Below are positions 8,055 to 16,744 of a DNA stretch of 64,000 bases, in pieces. Position 1 is the stretch's first letter, and each line of letters opens with the position of its first letter. This DNA is from Martinezella hainanensis. Its GTDB lineage: Bacteria; Pseudomonadota; Alphaproteobacteria; Rhizobiales; Rhizobiaceae. The notes beneath the pieces are model-generated. The model ran no database searches and had not been told where the DNA came from. It was given only the letters and a program-made list of their open reading frames with translations. The DNA lies in assembly GCF_900094555.1 (NCBI RefSeq), contig NZ_FMAC01000011.1, positions 1 through 64,000 on the forward strand. The letters are read 5' to 3'. The position numbers and the translations under genes were made by a program.

Positions 8055-8869
8055 GCGATCTCTCCGCTGCTCTGGCGATAGGCCGTCATGACTTCATCGC
8101 GCAGTGCCTGCCAGATATCACGATGGAGCCGGTTGAAGACTGGATCGTGGCGGATCTCGCCGATATCGCGCGGCCGCTCCAGGGGCACCTCGAAATCGCC
8201 GATGATGCGGGATTTCGGACCGGCCGACATGATGACCACGCGGTCGGCAAGGCCGATAGCCTCGTCGAGATCGTGGGTAACGAACATCACGGCCTTGCGG
8301 TCCTCGGACCAGAGCTTGAGCAGGAGGTCGCCCATGATCAGGCGGGTCTGCGCATCGAGCGGCCCGAAGGGCTCGTCCATCAGCAGCAGTTTGGGATTGC
8401 GGATGAGCACCTGGGCAAGACCGACGCGCTTGCGCTGGCCGCCAGAGAGCATGCGTGGGAAACGATCGGCAAAAGTGGCAAGGCCGACGCGCGCCAGCCA
8501 GTCCCGGGCGATCCGCCTTGCCTCGGCCGTATCCGTTCCCGCAATTTCCAGCCCGATCGCAACATTCTCGAGAACTGTTTTCCACGGCATCAGCGAATCC
8601 TGCTGGAAGAGATAGCCTGCCTGCCGATTGATTGCCTTCAGCGGTTGGCCGAAGACTTCGACCGTGCCGGACGCCGGCTTCAAAAGGCCCGCCGTCGCAT
8701 TGAGAAGTGTGGATTTTCCGCAGCCCGTGGGGCCGACAATGGCCACGAACTCATGCGCTTCTACATCCAGATTGGTCGCGGCTACGGCGTCGAACCGTGT
8801 CTTGCCGGCCATTTCAAAGGAAATGGCCACCTGTTTCAGGCTGACCGCCCTCACAGCCTCCATCGTCAT
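8051..8869 (-). CDS. ABC importer ATPase, SsuB/TauB type
   Basis: A 272-residue ATPase with Walker A GPTGCGKSTLLN, Q-loop LFQQDSLMPWKTV, signature LSGGQRKRVGLAQ, Walker B LLLMDEPFGPLD and the switch histidine in FVTHDLDEA. The PWKTVLENV segment is typical of the nitrate, sulfonate and taurine ATPases. It is the first gene of the operon and overlaps the permease gene by four bases. It energises import of the unknown sulfonate-like or heterocyclic ligand. No desulfonation gene (SsuD, TauD) is present beside it. Confidence 0.87.
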   Translation of the reverse strand: MTMEAVRAVSLKQVAISFEMAGKTRFDAVAATNLDVEAHEFVAIVGPTGCGKSTLLNATAGLLKPASGTVEVFGQPLKAINRQAGYLFQQDSLMPWKTVLENVAIGLEIAGTDTAEARRIARDWLARVGLATFADRFPRMLSGGQRKRVGLAQVLIRNPKLLLMDEPFGPLDAQTRLIMGDLLLKLWSEDRKAVMFVTHDLDEAIGLADRVVIMSAGPKSRIIGDFEVPLERPRDIGEIRHDPVFNRLHRDIWQALRDEVMTAYRQSSGEIA

Positions 8870-9012
8870 GCTCTGCTTTCCTCCCAGACATCCGTCGACC
8901 TCGGGCGGACATCAGGCATTGCCATATCGGGTCAACAGATCAAAGCAGATCGTGCCAGTCAATATGTGATCGGCCGCTCAGTTCGTTATGTGATGAGCGC
9001 GGCGGAAAGGCA

Positions 9013-9711
9013 TCACCAGATACCCGGCAGCAATCGGAACCGCACGCGCCGGGCATAGTCGGCATAGCCTTCCAGCTCGGCCTGCAGCAGGGCGTCCTCT
9101 CAGCTAGTGCGCAGGATCAGCAGGCCGCTTGCCCACGCGGCTGGAATCAAGGCCCACCAGGAACCGAGCGCCAGCGCCAGCCCGGCAAAGATCATAATCG
9201 CGCTGACATAGCCGGGATGACGCACGAATGTGTAGGGGCCATTGCTGATGACATGCTGGCCGCGTTCGCGCTGGAGGCGGACACCGGGTTCGAAAAAGCG
9301 ATTGACGGCCTGTGCCCATGTGCCGAGCGCTATACCGGCCGCAAGGAGGATATAGCCCAGGATCACGACGGAGATTGGCATTGCCGACCACGCCATCCTG
9401 CCGGCATCCAGAGTTCCAAGCGGTATTTCGGCGATCATGCCAAGGCACATGAGCGAGACCAGGATGAGGTCCCAGCGTTTTGTCCCGGCCTGGAAGCGGC
9501 TGCGTGCCCTGAAGATCACGGGGTTCACGCGACGCATAATCAGCGTCGCTATCCCATAGCTTACCACGAGGAACGCAATGAAGATCCATCCGGGCGCCCA
9601 GTCGAGGCGACCGGCAGGCAGAAAGACAAATACGAGCAGCGCCAGCGGCAAGCCGATGGCATAGGATATGATCTTCGCGCGGGACATGGGTTCGGGTTCG
9701 GTGACAGTCAT
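9013..9711 (-). pseudogene. ICMT/PEMT-like membrane methyltransferase interrupted by an in-frame TGA
   Basis: The open part (9100-9711, 203 residues) is a membrane protein with about five hydrophobic segments and the family motif GPYTFVRHPGYVSA, typical of isoprenylcysteine carboxyl methyltransferase and phospholipid N-methyltransferase relatives. Translation stops at a TGA (9102-9100) just after LILRTS. Reading on in the same frame gives EDALLQAELEGYADYA and then a basic tail ending LLPGIW before a second stop at 9013; this is exactly the C-terminal end expected for the family (LEDxxLQxELxGYxxYxxRV). The TGA sits where a Leu is usual. It is either a real nonsense change or a sequencing error. 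Confidence 0.75.
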
Positions 9712-9871
9712 GTATTTGCTCCTTGCAAGGCAAACCTGCTGCGCCCTTCGATGGATTTATGCTGCATAGATGATGGAAGCAGACGGATCAGGCAATTCGA
9801 CGCCTTGACACATCGGGCGCCGGGTTTAGACCGGCCTGACCACCATTATGCTCCTTCCCCCCGGAGATCCC

Positions 9872-10819
9872 ATGAAATTCCTGGCATCCTTTTCCGCCTT
9901 CGTCGGCAAGACCTTTTCCATATGGGTCATCCTGTTTGCGGTTCTCGGTTTTTTCCTGCCCGATGTCTTCAAGCAGCTTGCACCCTGGATCGTCGTGCTT
10001 CTCGGCATTATCATGTTCGGCATGGGGCTTACGATTTCGGTCGAGGATTTTCGCGAGCTGGCGCGTCGTCCCCATGAAGTCGCGATCGGCGTCATCGCAC
10101 ATTTTGGCATCATGCCGGCGCTGGCACTGCTTTTGACGCGGATCATTCCGATGCCGCCGGAAGTCGCCGCCGGTGTCATTCTGGTCGGCTGCTGCCCAGG
10201 CGGCACCTCGAGCAATGTCATGACCTATCTTGCACGTGGCGACGTGGCGCTGTCGGTCGCCTGCACGAGCGTGACGACACTCGCCGCGCCCATCGTCACG
10301 CCGTTCCTCGTCTGGATGTTCGCAAGTCAATATCTGCCCGTCAACGCCTGGTCGATGTTCATCAGCATCGTACAAGTCATCATCGTGCCGCTGCTGCTTG
10401 GCGTCATCGCGCAGAAGGCCGTGCCCGGCCTCGTACGCGCTGCGATTCCCGTTCTGCCGCTCGTCAGCGTCATCGGTATCGTGCTGATCGTTGCGGCTGT
10501 CGTCGGCGCGTCGAAGGCGGCCATTGTGCAGTCTGGCCTGCTGATTTTCGTCATCGTCGTGCTGCACAACGGTCTCGGCTACCTCTTCGGCTATTATGCC
10601 TCGAAGGTGCTTGGGCTCAACTTCTACAAGCGCAAGGCGCTGGCAATCGAGGTCGGCATGCAGAATTCAGGCCTGGGTGCCGCACTGGCGACGGCCTATT
10701 TCTCGCCGATCGCCGCCGTTCCTAGCGCGATCTTCTCTGTCTGGCACAATATTTCCGGCGCGACCCTGGCAAACTGGTTCGCCTCGCGCCAAGACCCAGA
10801 TGCGCCGCCGCGCCCCTGA
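9872..10819 (+). CDS. Bile acid:sodium symporter family (BASS) transporter
   Basis: A 315-residue membrane protein from the ATG at 9872, with GGAG just upstream (an ATG at 9848 is poorly placed). It has nine to ten hydrophobic segments and the BASS signatures GMGLTISVEDF, GCCPGGTSSNVMTYLARGDVALSV and the C-terminal AIEVGMQNSGLGAALA. These pairs of broken helices hold the sodium sites. Bacterial members of the YocS/PanS branch import sodium with organic anions such as pantoate or 2-oxoacids; the ligand here is not decided by sequence. It stands alone, facing the phosphopantetheinyl transferase gene. Confidence 0.88.
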   Translation: MKFLASFSAFVGKTFSIWVILFAVLGFFLPDVFKQLAPWIVVLLGIIMFGMGLTISVEDFRELARRPHEVAIGVIAHFGIMPALALLLTRIIPMPPEVAAGVILVGCCPGGTSSNVMTYLARGDVALSVACTSVTTLAAPIVTPFLVWMFASQYLPVNAWSMFISIVQVIIVPLLLGVIAQKAVPGLVRAAIPVLPLVSVIGIVLIVAAVVGASKAAIVQSGLLIFVIVVLHNGLGYLFGYYASKVLGLNFYKRKALAIEVGMQNSGLGAALATAYFSPIAAVPSAIFSVWHNISGATLANWFASRQDPDAPPRP

Positions 10820-10835
10820 TGCGGGCCTGAAAACT

Positions 10836-10870
10836 ACGGCACGGGGAGGCGCGGCTCCAAGCCGTGCCGT
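10836..10870. terminator. Stem-loop between convergent genes
   Basis: ACGGCACGG and its exact complement CCGTGCCGT are separated by 17 bases that contain a smaller GGAG/CTCC stem. It lies between the BASS gene (+) and the phosphopantetheinyl transferase gene (-), the right place for a bidirectional transcription stop. There is no run of T, so factor-independent termination is uncertain. Confidence 0.55.
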
Positions 10871-10905
10871 CCCGACGGAAATGCTCACCATCGAGCGATG
10901 ATCGC

Positions 10906-11523
10906 TCAGCTCATGTCCCTGGCAAGGGCACAATAAATGGATTGCTCCACGGTCCCGGCAAGCCGGGTCACGGTGAGCGCGATCGGTGGCAGTCGCAATC
11001 CGGCACCAAGATGGATGGTTGCGCCATCGGTGCGCAGGAGACTCAGATGCGCCGCCAGATCCGGTTCGTCGAGCCCGTCGAAGATGCCGCGGCCGCTGGT
11101 CTTCAATGCCGCCTCCTTGGCGACCCAGAGACGGTAGCAGACGTCGAGCGCCGTTGAGCCATCGAGTGCGGCAACTGCGGCGGCTTCCATCCTTGAGAAA
11201 TGGTCGGCCGCAAAGGCGATCGGATCGAAGCCGTTGAGATCCTCGATCTCGATATCGACGCCGACTGGGTTATCCGGCGCAAAACCCGCCAGCAGCAGCT
11301 CCGCACGATGGGAAAGCGAAACGCCCAGTTCGTGATATGGAGGCCTTAGCGCCGGCCGATCGCTTGGCCGGCGATAGATGGAAATATCGTCCCGTTTCGC
11401 GGCTCGCCTCAACGCGTCTTGTGCGGCTTCGTCACGCTCTTCGCGTCCGCCCTGCATCGGGCGGACAAGGACGGCGATCGCATCTGCGACCGTCAGGACG
11501 ACCTCAAATCGAGGGGCCGTCAT
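10906..11523 (-). CDS. Sfp-type 4'-phosphopantetheinyl transferase
   Basis: From the ATG at 11523 the protein has 205 residues; the longer frame to 11646 overlaps the upstream gene and is unlikely. GVDIE (Asp90, Glu92) and WVAKEAALK (Lys136, Glu137) are the magnesium- and CoA-binding motifs of Sfp-type transferases, which move the phosphopantetheine arm of CoA to a serine of carrier proteins. It begins seven bases after the stop of the large peptide synthetase, so it is translationally linked to it and is very probably the enzyme that activates that protein's carrier domain at Ser564. Confidence 0.88.
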   Translation of the reverse strand: MTAPRFEVVLTVADAIAVLVRPMQGGREERDEAAQDALRRAAKRDDISIYRRPSDRPALRPPYHELGVSLSHRAELLLAGFAPDNPVGVDIEIEDLNGFDPIAFAADHFSRMEAAAVAALDGSTALDVCYRLWVAKEAALKTSGRGIFDGLDEPDLAAHLSLLRTDGATIHLGAGLRLPPIALTVTRLAGTVEQSIYCALARDMS

Positions 11524-11530
11524 CCCACGC

Positions 11531-14500
11531 TCACGCAGCGGCGGAGGGCAGAGCCTCTTTCTGCGCGAGCGGGGTCGGCTCCTGCTCGGCTTGAACCGCC
11601 TGGGCGGGGGCGCCGACCCACGACGTTCCTTGCGGGATGGCCTCACCCTTCATGACCAGGGTCAGCAGTCCGATCTCAGCGAAATCGCCGACATTGGCCT
11701 CGTACAGGACGGTGCTGCCCGAGCCGATGGAGACGCCCTTGCCGATCGTGATCCGGCCGACCTTCATGATGCGGTCTTCATAGAGATGGGTCTGCGGGCA
11801 GGACCCCATGTTGAGTACGGCATGGTCGCCGATATGGGTGCAATCGAACTCGCAAATGTCGGTGCTGTTGATCCATGCCCCCTGTCCGATCTTGGCACCG
11901 AAGGGACGGAGCAGCCAGGGCAGGAAAGGCGTGCCACGCAGATAGTCGAGCAGCATCTTGCTGGCGAGCCCGCCGTAGAAGACCGCGACGGCTTCGGTCC
12001 GCATCGCCCACCAGGACCACATTGGCCGATTCATAGGCTTATAGGTGCCGATCAGTGTCCATTTGAAGGCGACTGCGACGAGATACAGGATACCCGAGGT
12101 CGCCAGGCCGGCCGCCATCAGCGTCCAGAACAGGCTGCCCCAGGCGCCGTTGTCGATTTCGTTGGCCAGCATGTCGGACATGGCGAGTGCCATGACGATC
12201 AGGATAGCGGTTGGCAGCGACGTATGCATGGCCTCGAACACGATGCGCACAAGGCGCATGCGCAGTGGCGGTGCATAGGTGGCGGTCGCAGCCGCCTGCA
12301 GCCTCTCGCGCGTCGGGAACTGGAAGGCAGGGCTGCCGCACCAGGTTTCACCTGCCTTGACGTGCAGGGAGTCGGGCAGGCGCGTCTTGATGCCGACGAG
12401 TGAATCGCTCTCGATCACGGCACCCTGCGAGATGACGGAGGAGTTGCCGAAGAAGCAGCGATCGCCGGTCTTCAGACGCTTGAGCACCATCCAGCCGTTC
12501 TGAATTTCCTCGTCGCCGAAGATGGTCTCGTCACCGATGAAGTTGTCGCGGCCCATTTCGATGAGGTCGTAGCGACCGGCGAAGTTTGCAGAGATCTCCG
12601 TGCCCTTGCCGATCTTGGCTCCCATCAGGCGGTACCAATTGCGCATGAAGACGGTGGCGTAGAGCGAATTCAGCGTTTCCAGCATGGCCTCGGTGGTGAG
12701 GCCGACAACCCATTTGCGGAAATAGAGATTGCCGAAGATGGAATAGCGGCCTGGCACGACGCGGGGCAGCAGAACCCATCTGAGCGCCACGACGACGGCC
12801 ATGGACACGACGATCAGCAGGAAGGCGGCCGGCCAGGAGAGTGCTGCGATCATTCCCCAGGACAAGGCCTCTTCGGAGCCGGGAGCATACATCTCCTGCA
12901 CGGCGGAGAACAGATAGAAAGCCGGGAAGATCGGCAGCAGGCCGACGACGAGGCTGAGATTATAGGCGACGAAATAGGCGGCGAACTGGAAGACCCGTCC
13001 GACGGTTCCAAGCTCCGGATGCGCCGGCATTTCCTCATGTTCCGCATGGCCGGTCTGGCGAGCGGGCGAACCATCCCAGCGGGTATGGGCCTCGACATGA
13101 GTGCCGGCGGCGATCGCCGTCAGATCGCCGATGACGGCTCCGTCATCGATCTTGACATTGTGACCGATGACGGAACCATTGCCGATCTGCACGCCTTCGC
13201 CGATATCGATCGTGCCGACATGGATCTCATTGCCGATGACTTCGACATTGGCGAGCTTGATCTTGACGCCGAGGCTGGATCTGGCGCCAACCCGCACGAG
13301 GTCGATCGCGCCTTCTTCGAACTCGTCGATCATCGCATCCTTGCCGACCTTCGCGCCGAGTGCGCGCATATAGGCGCGGATGAGCGGCGAGCCCTTGAGG
13401 AATTTCGGTGCGGTCAGCTGAACGATGCGCTGCATCAGCCAGATGCGGAAATAATAGGTGCCCCACAGCGGATAGACGCCCGGCCGTGTGCGGCCGATGA
13501 CAAGCCACTTGAGGGCGACGACGAGCAACTTCTCACCGAGATTGAGAGCGAGATAGACGCTACCCAGAATGAGAATTTCATTCCAGACCGACGCGCCGTC
13601 ATCGATCAGCAGGATCGAGGCGAGCAGCAGGCCGATCCATTGCAGCGTAGCGATCGCGACAATGAAGGGCAGGACCACGGCCTGGGCCAGGCCGCAAAGG
13701 AAGCGCCGGCGCCACGGGACTGGCTCGAAGCTCTTGCGTTCCTGACTGGAGGCCCGCTCGGTGCGCTGCTCCAGGATCGCCGCAATGCCGCGCAGGGTCC
13801 GGCCGGCATAGACGTCGCGCAGGGCTATGCCCGCCAGCAGCGGGATCTTGCGGACTTCGGAAACGAACCGTGCCGCCAGCATGGAATGCCCGCCGAGCTC
13901 GGTGAAGAAATCCGCCTCGAAGCTGATGGCGCGCAGGCGAAGCGCCTCGGTTGCCGCCTTCAGCAGCTGTGCTTCGGTCCATGTACGCGGCTGCTCTTGT
14001 GCCTGGGTTGATTGATCGACCGCCAGCGGGATCGCAGCGAGTGTCTTGCGGTCGATCTTGCCGGAGGGGAGCCGCGGCAGCGACACGTGGCTGTGCCAGG
14101 CGGCAGGCACCATATAGGGCGGCAGCTTGGCGGCGAGTACGGCGCGCGCTTTGTCGCGATCGAAATTATTGCCCGACGTCACGACGTGGGCGACCAGCAT
14201 TTCCTCACCATCCGGCGGTCGATGCACGACCACGGAAGCAGCTTTCACGTCCGCGAGCTCTCCAACAACGGTCTCGATCTCGCCGAGCTCGATGCGATAG
14301 CCACGTATTTTCACCTGGTCGTCGATGCGGCCGAGGAAATGAAGCTGCCCTTCCTCGTCCATCAACACGGCATCGCCGCTGCGGTAAAGCACAGGGTCGC
14401 CATGGGGCGCGAAAGGATTGGCGATGAACTTGGCGGAGGTCAGCTGCGGCAGGTTCCGGTAGCCGGCCGCGACGCCCGGTCCGCCGATCAGCAATTCGCC

Positions 14501-15574
14501 GGTGTCGCCGCGCGCGACAAGCTGCATGTTTTCATCAACGACATAGGCGGTCGCGTTGGCGATCGGGCAGCCGATCGTGATCGGCCGGGAGGGGTCGAGT
14601 TCGGCGTAGGTCGCTACCACCGTCGTCTCGGTCGGGCCGTAGGTGTTGATCAGGCGCCGGCCGGTCTTGGAGAAGCGGCTGACGATTGCCGGAGGGCAGG
14701 CTTCGCCGCCAACGATGATGATGCGCAGGCATTCGACATCGCGCTCCAGCATGGTGAGCAGGGTCGGCACGGTATCGATGACCGTGATCTTCTCCGCTTC
14801 CAGCACGTCGGCAAGTCTGTCGAGCTCGGCCATGACTGCGGATGTCGCAACCTTCAGCGTCGCGCCGACCAGATAGGGAACGAAGATTTCTTCGAGCGAA
14901 AGATCGAAGGCGACCGAAGCCTGCTGAAGAACGACATCCGATTCAACCATACCGAGGACGTCGTTACCGGCGCGCAGATAATGGCAGATGTTCCGGTGCG
15001 TGATGACGATGCCCTTTGGCTTGCCCGTGGAGCCGGATGTATAGATGGCGTAGGCCGGATCGTCGTGAGCGGCGACACGTGGCGCAACGCCATCGTCATC
15101 TTCGGCGAGCAGCGTCTTGAGGAGCAGTGTCTGACCATCGAATTCGGGTGTGAGAGCCGCCTTTTCGTCATGCGTCAGCATCCATTTCGCGCCGCAATCG
15201 GCCAGGCTGACAGCTACGCGATCGGCAGGAGCGGACGCATCGAACGGGATATAGGCAGCTCCGGCCTTGAGAATCGCCAGAAGTGCGACATGTAGCTCAA
15301 GGGAGCGCTGGAACCACAGGCCGACGAAATCGCCAGGGCCGATACCACGACGGCCGAGCGCACGCGCCGCCTCATCGGAGAGCCGGTCAAGCTCGGCATA
15401 GGTCATCGCCTGGTCGGTTCCGATCAGGGTCAGGGCCGTCTTGTCGGGGCTGCGAGCGACCGTTGCCTTGAATATGTCCACCAGGGTTTCATTGCGGACG
15501 AACTCAGGCCGAATGCCGCCTGAGGAAACCGAGAGGCTGGCATTTGGGGTAATCGACGAGATCTGGATAGTCAT
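11531..15574 (-). CDS. Pls/PosA-type single-module peptide synthetase with membrane C-terminal repeats
   Basis: A 1347-residue protein. An adenylation domain (about 28-515) shows A3 SGSTGKPKG (180-188), A5 TYGPTETT, A7 YRSGD, A8 GRIDDQVKIRGYRIELGE and A10 LPSGKIDRK. A carrier domain follows, with LGGHSML (Ser564). The rest alternates membrane segments with three tandem left-handed-helix hexapeptide domains (about 690-840, 930-1085, 1165-1325). This A-T-TM-C1-C2-C3 plan is that of epsilon-poly-lysine synthetase Pls, which polymerises one amino acid through its side-chain amino group. There is no classical condensation or thioesterase domain. The specificity region begins FDLSLEEIF, giving D-L-E in the first three code positions, resembling Orn/Lys-activating domains. 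Product identity is inference. Confidence 0.85.
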   Translation of the reverse strand: MTIQISSITPNASLSVSSGGIRPEFVRNETLVDIFKATVARSPDKTALTLIGTDQAMTYAELDRLSDEAARALGRRGIGPGDFVGLWFQRSLELHVALLAILKAGAAYIPFDASAPADRVAVSLADCGAKWMLTHDEKAALTPEFDGQTLLLKTLLAEDDDGVAPRVAAHDDPAYAIYTSGSTGKPKGIVITHRNICHYLRAGNDVLGMVESDVVLQQASVAFDLSLEEIFVPYLVGATLKVATSAVMAELDRLADVLEAEKITVIDTVPTLLTMLERDVECLRIIIVGGEACPPAIVSRFSKTGRRLINTYGPTETTVVATYAELDPSRPITIGCPIANATAYVVDENMQLVARGDTGELLIGGPGVAAGYRNLPQLTSAKFIANPFAPHGDPVLYRSGDAVLMDEEGQLHFLGRIDDQVKIRGYRIELGEIETVVGELADVKAASVVVHRPPDGEEMLVAHVVTSGNNFDRDKARAVLAAKLPPYMVPAAWHSHVSLPRLPSGKIDRKTLAAIPLAVDQSTQAQEQPRTWTEAQLLKAATEALRLRAISFEADFFTELGGHSMLAARFVSEVRKIPLLAGIALRDVYAGRTLRGIAAILEQRTERASSQERKSFEPVPWRRRFLCGLAQAVVLPFIVAIATLQWIGLLLASILLIDDGASVWNEILILGSVYLALNLGEKLLVVALKWLVIGRTRPGVYPLWGTYYFRIWLMQRIVQLTAPKFLKGSPLIRAYMRALGAKVGKDAMIDEFEEGAIDLVRVGARSSLGVKIKLANVEVIGNEIHVGTIDIGEGVQIGNGSVIGHNVKIDDGAVIGDLTAIAAGTHVEAHTRWDGSPARQTGHAEHEEMPAHPELGTVGRVFQFAAYFVAYNLSLVVGLLPIFPAFYLFSAVQEMYAPGSEEALSWGMIAALSWPAAFLLIVVSMAVVVALRWVLLPRVVPGRYSIFGNLYFRKWVVGLTTEAMLETLNSLYATVFMRNWYRLMGAKIGKGTEISANFAGRYDLIEMGRDNFIGDETIFGDEEIQNGWMVLKRLKTGDRCFFGNSSVISQGAVIESDSLVGIKTRLPDSLHVKAGETWCGSPAFQFPTRERLQAAATATYAPPLRMRLVRIVFEAMHTSLPTAILIVMALAMSDMLANEIDNGAWGSLFWTLMAAGLATSGILYLVAVAFKWTLIGTYKPMNRPMWSWWAMRTEAVAVFYGGLASKMLLDYLRGTPFLPWLLRPFGAKIGQGAWINSTDICEFDCTHIGDHAVLNMGSCPQTHLYEDRIMKVGRITIGKGVSIGSGSTVLYEANVGDFAEIGLLTLVMKGEAIPQGTSWVGAPAQAVQAEQEPTPLAQKEALPSAAA

Positions 15575-15752
15575 GGTAACTTCTGCGAAACGAAACTCGA
15601 CACAATCAGCGTGCCGTCTATCAATGCTTATACACCCTTCAATTTGCAGCTCTCTTACGGGCGCTGTCAGGGAATTGTAATGTTGGGAAAGCTATGTTTG
15701 GATCGGCGTGGGGCGAGCCCTGCGTGCTATCTCGGAAGAAGGATTAATATCG

Positions 15753-16070
15753 TTGCGCATATTCGGGCGAAGAGCCGGCTGGCACCGCTGGCTGTCCGTT
15801 CTTTTGGTAACGGCTTTGCTGAGCTCGCCGGGCATGGAGGCATTAGCTCGCTCGCATAGCAGTGTTCTGGTCGAAGATGCCGGCGCCTTGCGGCCGCTGC
15901 GCGAGATTTATGCGGTCGTTGCGCGCGAAATGCCGGGAAAGGTGCTGCGAATCAAACGTGTTCGCCGGGCCGGACGCCAAGCTTACGCCGTGCGTGTATT
16001 GAAGCCGGATGGCAAACGTGGTGACATAGTGCTCGACGGTGCAACACTCGCCGTGATCGAGAGACGCTGA
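15753..16070 (+). CDS. Exported PepSY-like small protein
   Basis: About 106 residues if started at the TTG at 15753, which has AGAAGG ten bases upstream; an ATG at 15708 gives 120 residues but lacks a site. A signal segment (WLSVLLVTALLSSPGMEALA) is followed by a compact domain of PepSY type: REIYAVVAREMPGKVLRIKRVRRAGRQAYAVRVLKPDGKR, quoted here only as its two ends REIYAVV and LKPDGKR, then an IVLDGATLAVI strand. PepSY proteins are periplasmic and often modulate proteases or sensor kinases. It ends two bases before the response-regulator gene, so it belongs to that operon and may feed the sensor. Confidence 0.6.
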   Translation: MRIFGRRAGWHRWLSVLLVTALLSSPGMEALARSHSSVLVEDAGALRPLREIYAVVAREMPGKVLRIKRVRRAGRQAYAVRVLKPDGKRGDIVLDGATLAVIERR

Positions 16071-16072
16071 AA

Positions 16073-16744
16073 ATGCGCATTCTGATTGCTGAGGATGAGC
16101 CCAGTATTGTGGCGGATATGCGCCGCTGCCTGGAGGACCAGCATTATGTCGTCTCGACCGTGAGCAACGGCGAGGAGGCTTGGTATCGCGGCGATATCGA
16201 GCATTTCGATCTTGTCATTCTCGATCTCGGGCTTCCCAAGCTTGATGGCCTCACGGTGCTGCGACGCTGGCGTGCAGAACGCCGTGGCATGCCTGTCATC
16301 ATATTGACGGCGCGCGACGGCTGGCGTGACAAGGTCGACGGCATGGATGCGGGCGCCGACGATTATCTGACGAAGCCCTTCCGCATGGAAGAACTTCTGG
16401 CCCGCGTGCGCGCCCTGATGCGCCGCGCCGCCGGGCAATCCTCTCCAATCCTTTCCAACGGCGTGCTGGAACTCGACACGCGCCAGCGTACGGTTTCGTT
16501 TCGTGGGCAGCCGGTTCAGGTGACGGCGCTCGAATACCGGCTTCTTGCCTATCTGATGCACAATGCCGGCACCGTGCTTTCCCGAACGCAGATCGCTGAC
16601 AGCATCTATGACGAAGAGACGGAGCTTCTGTCGAACGCACTGGAGGTGGTCGTCGCGCGCCTGCGCCGCAAGTTCGATGGCACAGTCATCGAGACCCGGC
16701 GCGGCCAGGGCTATATCATTCCGCGCGAGGCGCCGCCGTCATGA
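16073..16744 (+). CDS. OmpR-family response regulator
   Basis: A 223-residue two-domain regulator. The receiver domain has the acidic pocket near residues 7-9, the phosphoacceptor Asp51 in VILDLGLPKLDG, Thr79 and Lys101 in YLTKPF. The C-terminal winged helix (about 125-220) includes LEYRLLAYLMHNAGTVLSRTQI and VVVARLRRKF ... RGQGY. The closest style is the PhoP/FeuP/TctD branch. It lies between the PepSY gene (two bases) and the sensor kinase (four-base overlap), one transcription unit. The target genes cannot be told from sequence. Confidence 0.9.
   Translation: MRILIAEDEPSIVADMRRCLEDQHYVVSTVSNGEEAWYRGDIEHFDLVILDLGLPKLDGLTVLRRWRAERRGMPVIILTARDGWRDKVDGMDAGADDYLTKPFRMEELLARVRALMRRAAGQSSPILSNGVLELDTRQRTVSFRGQPVQVTALEYRLLAYLMHNAGTVLSRTQIADSIYDEETELLSNALEVVVARLRRKFDGTVIETRRGQGYIIPREAPPS

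Noticed and set aside
9100-9102. Selenocysteine read-through at the internal TGA of the methyltransferase
   Set aside because: The family has Leu, not Cys, at this position and no selenocysteine insertion hairpin is apparent; mutation or base-calling error is simpler.
14012-15295. A 427-codon open frame antisense to the adenylation domain
   Set aside because: The opposite strand carries the complete set of adenylation motifs; the antisense product resembles no protein family.
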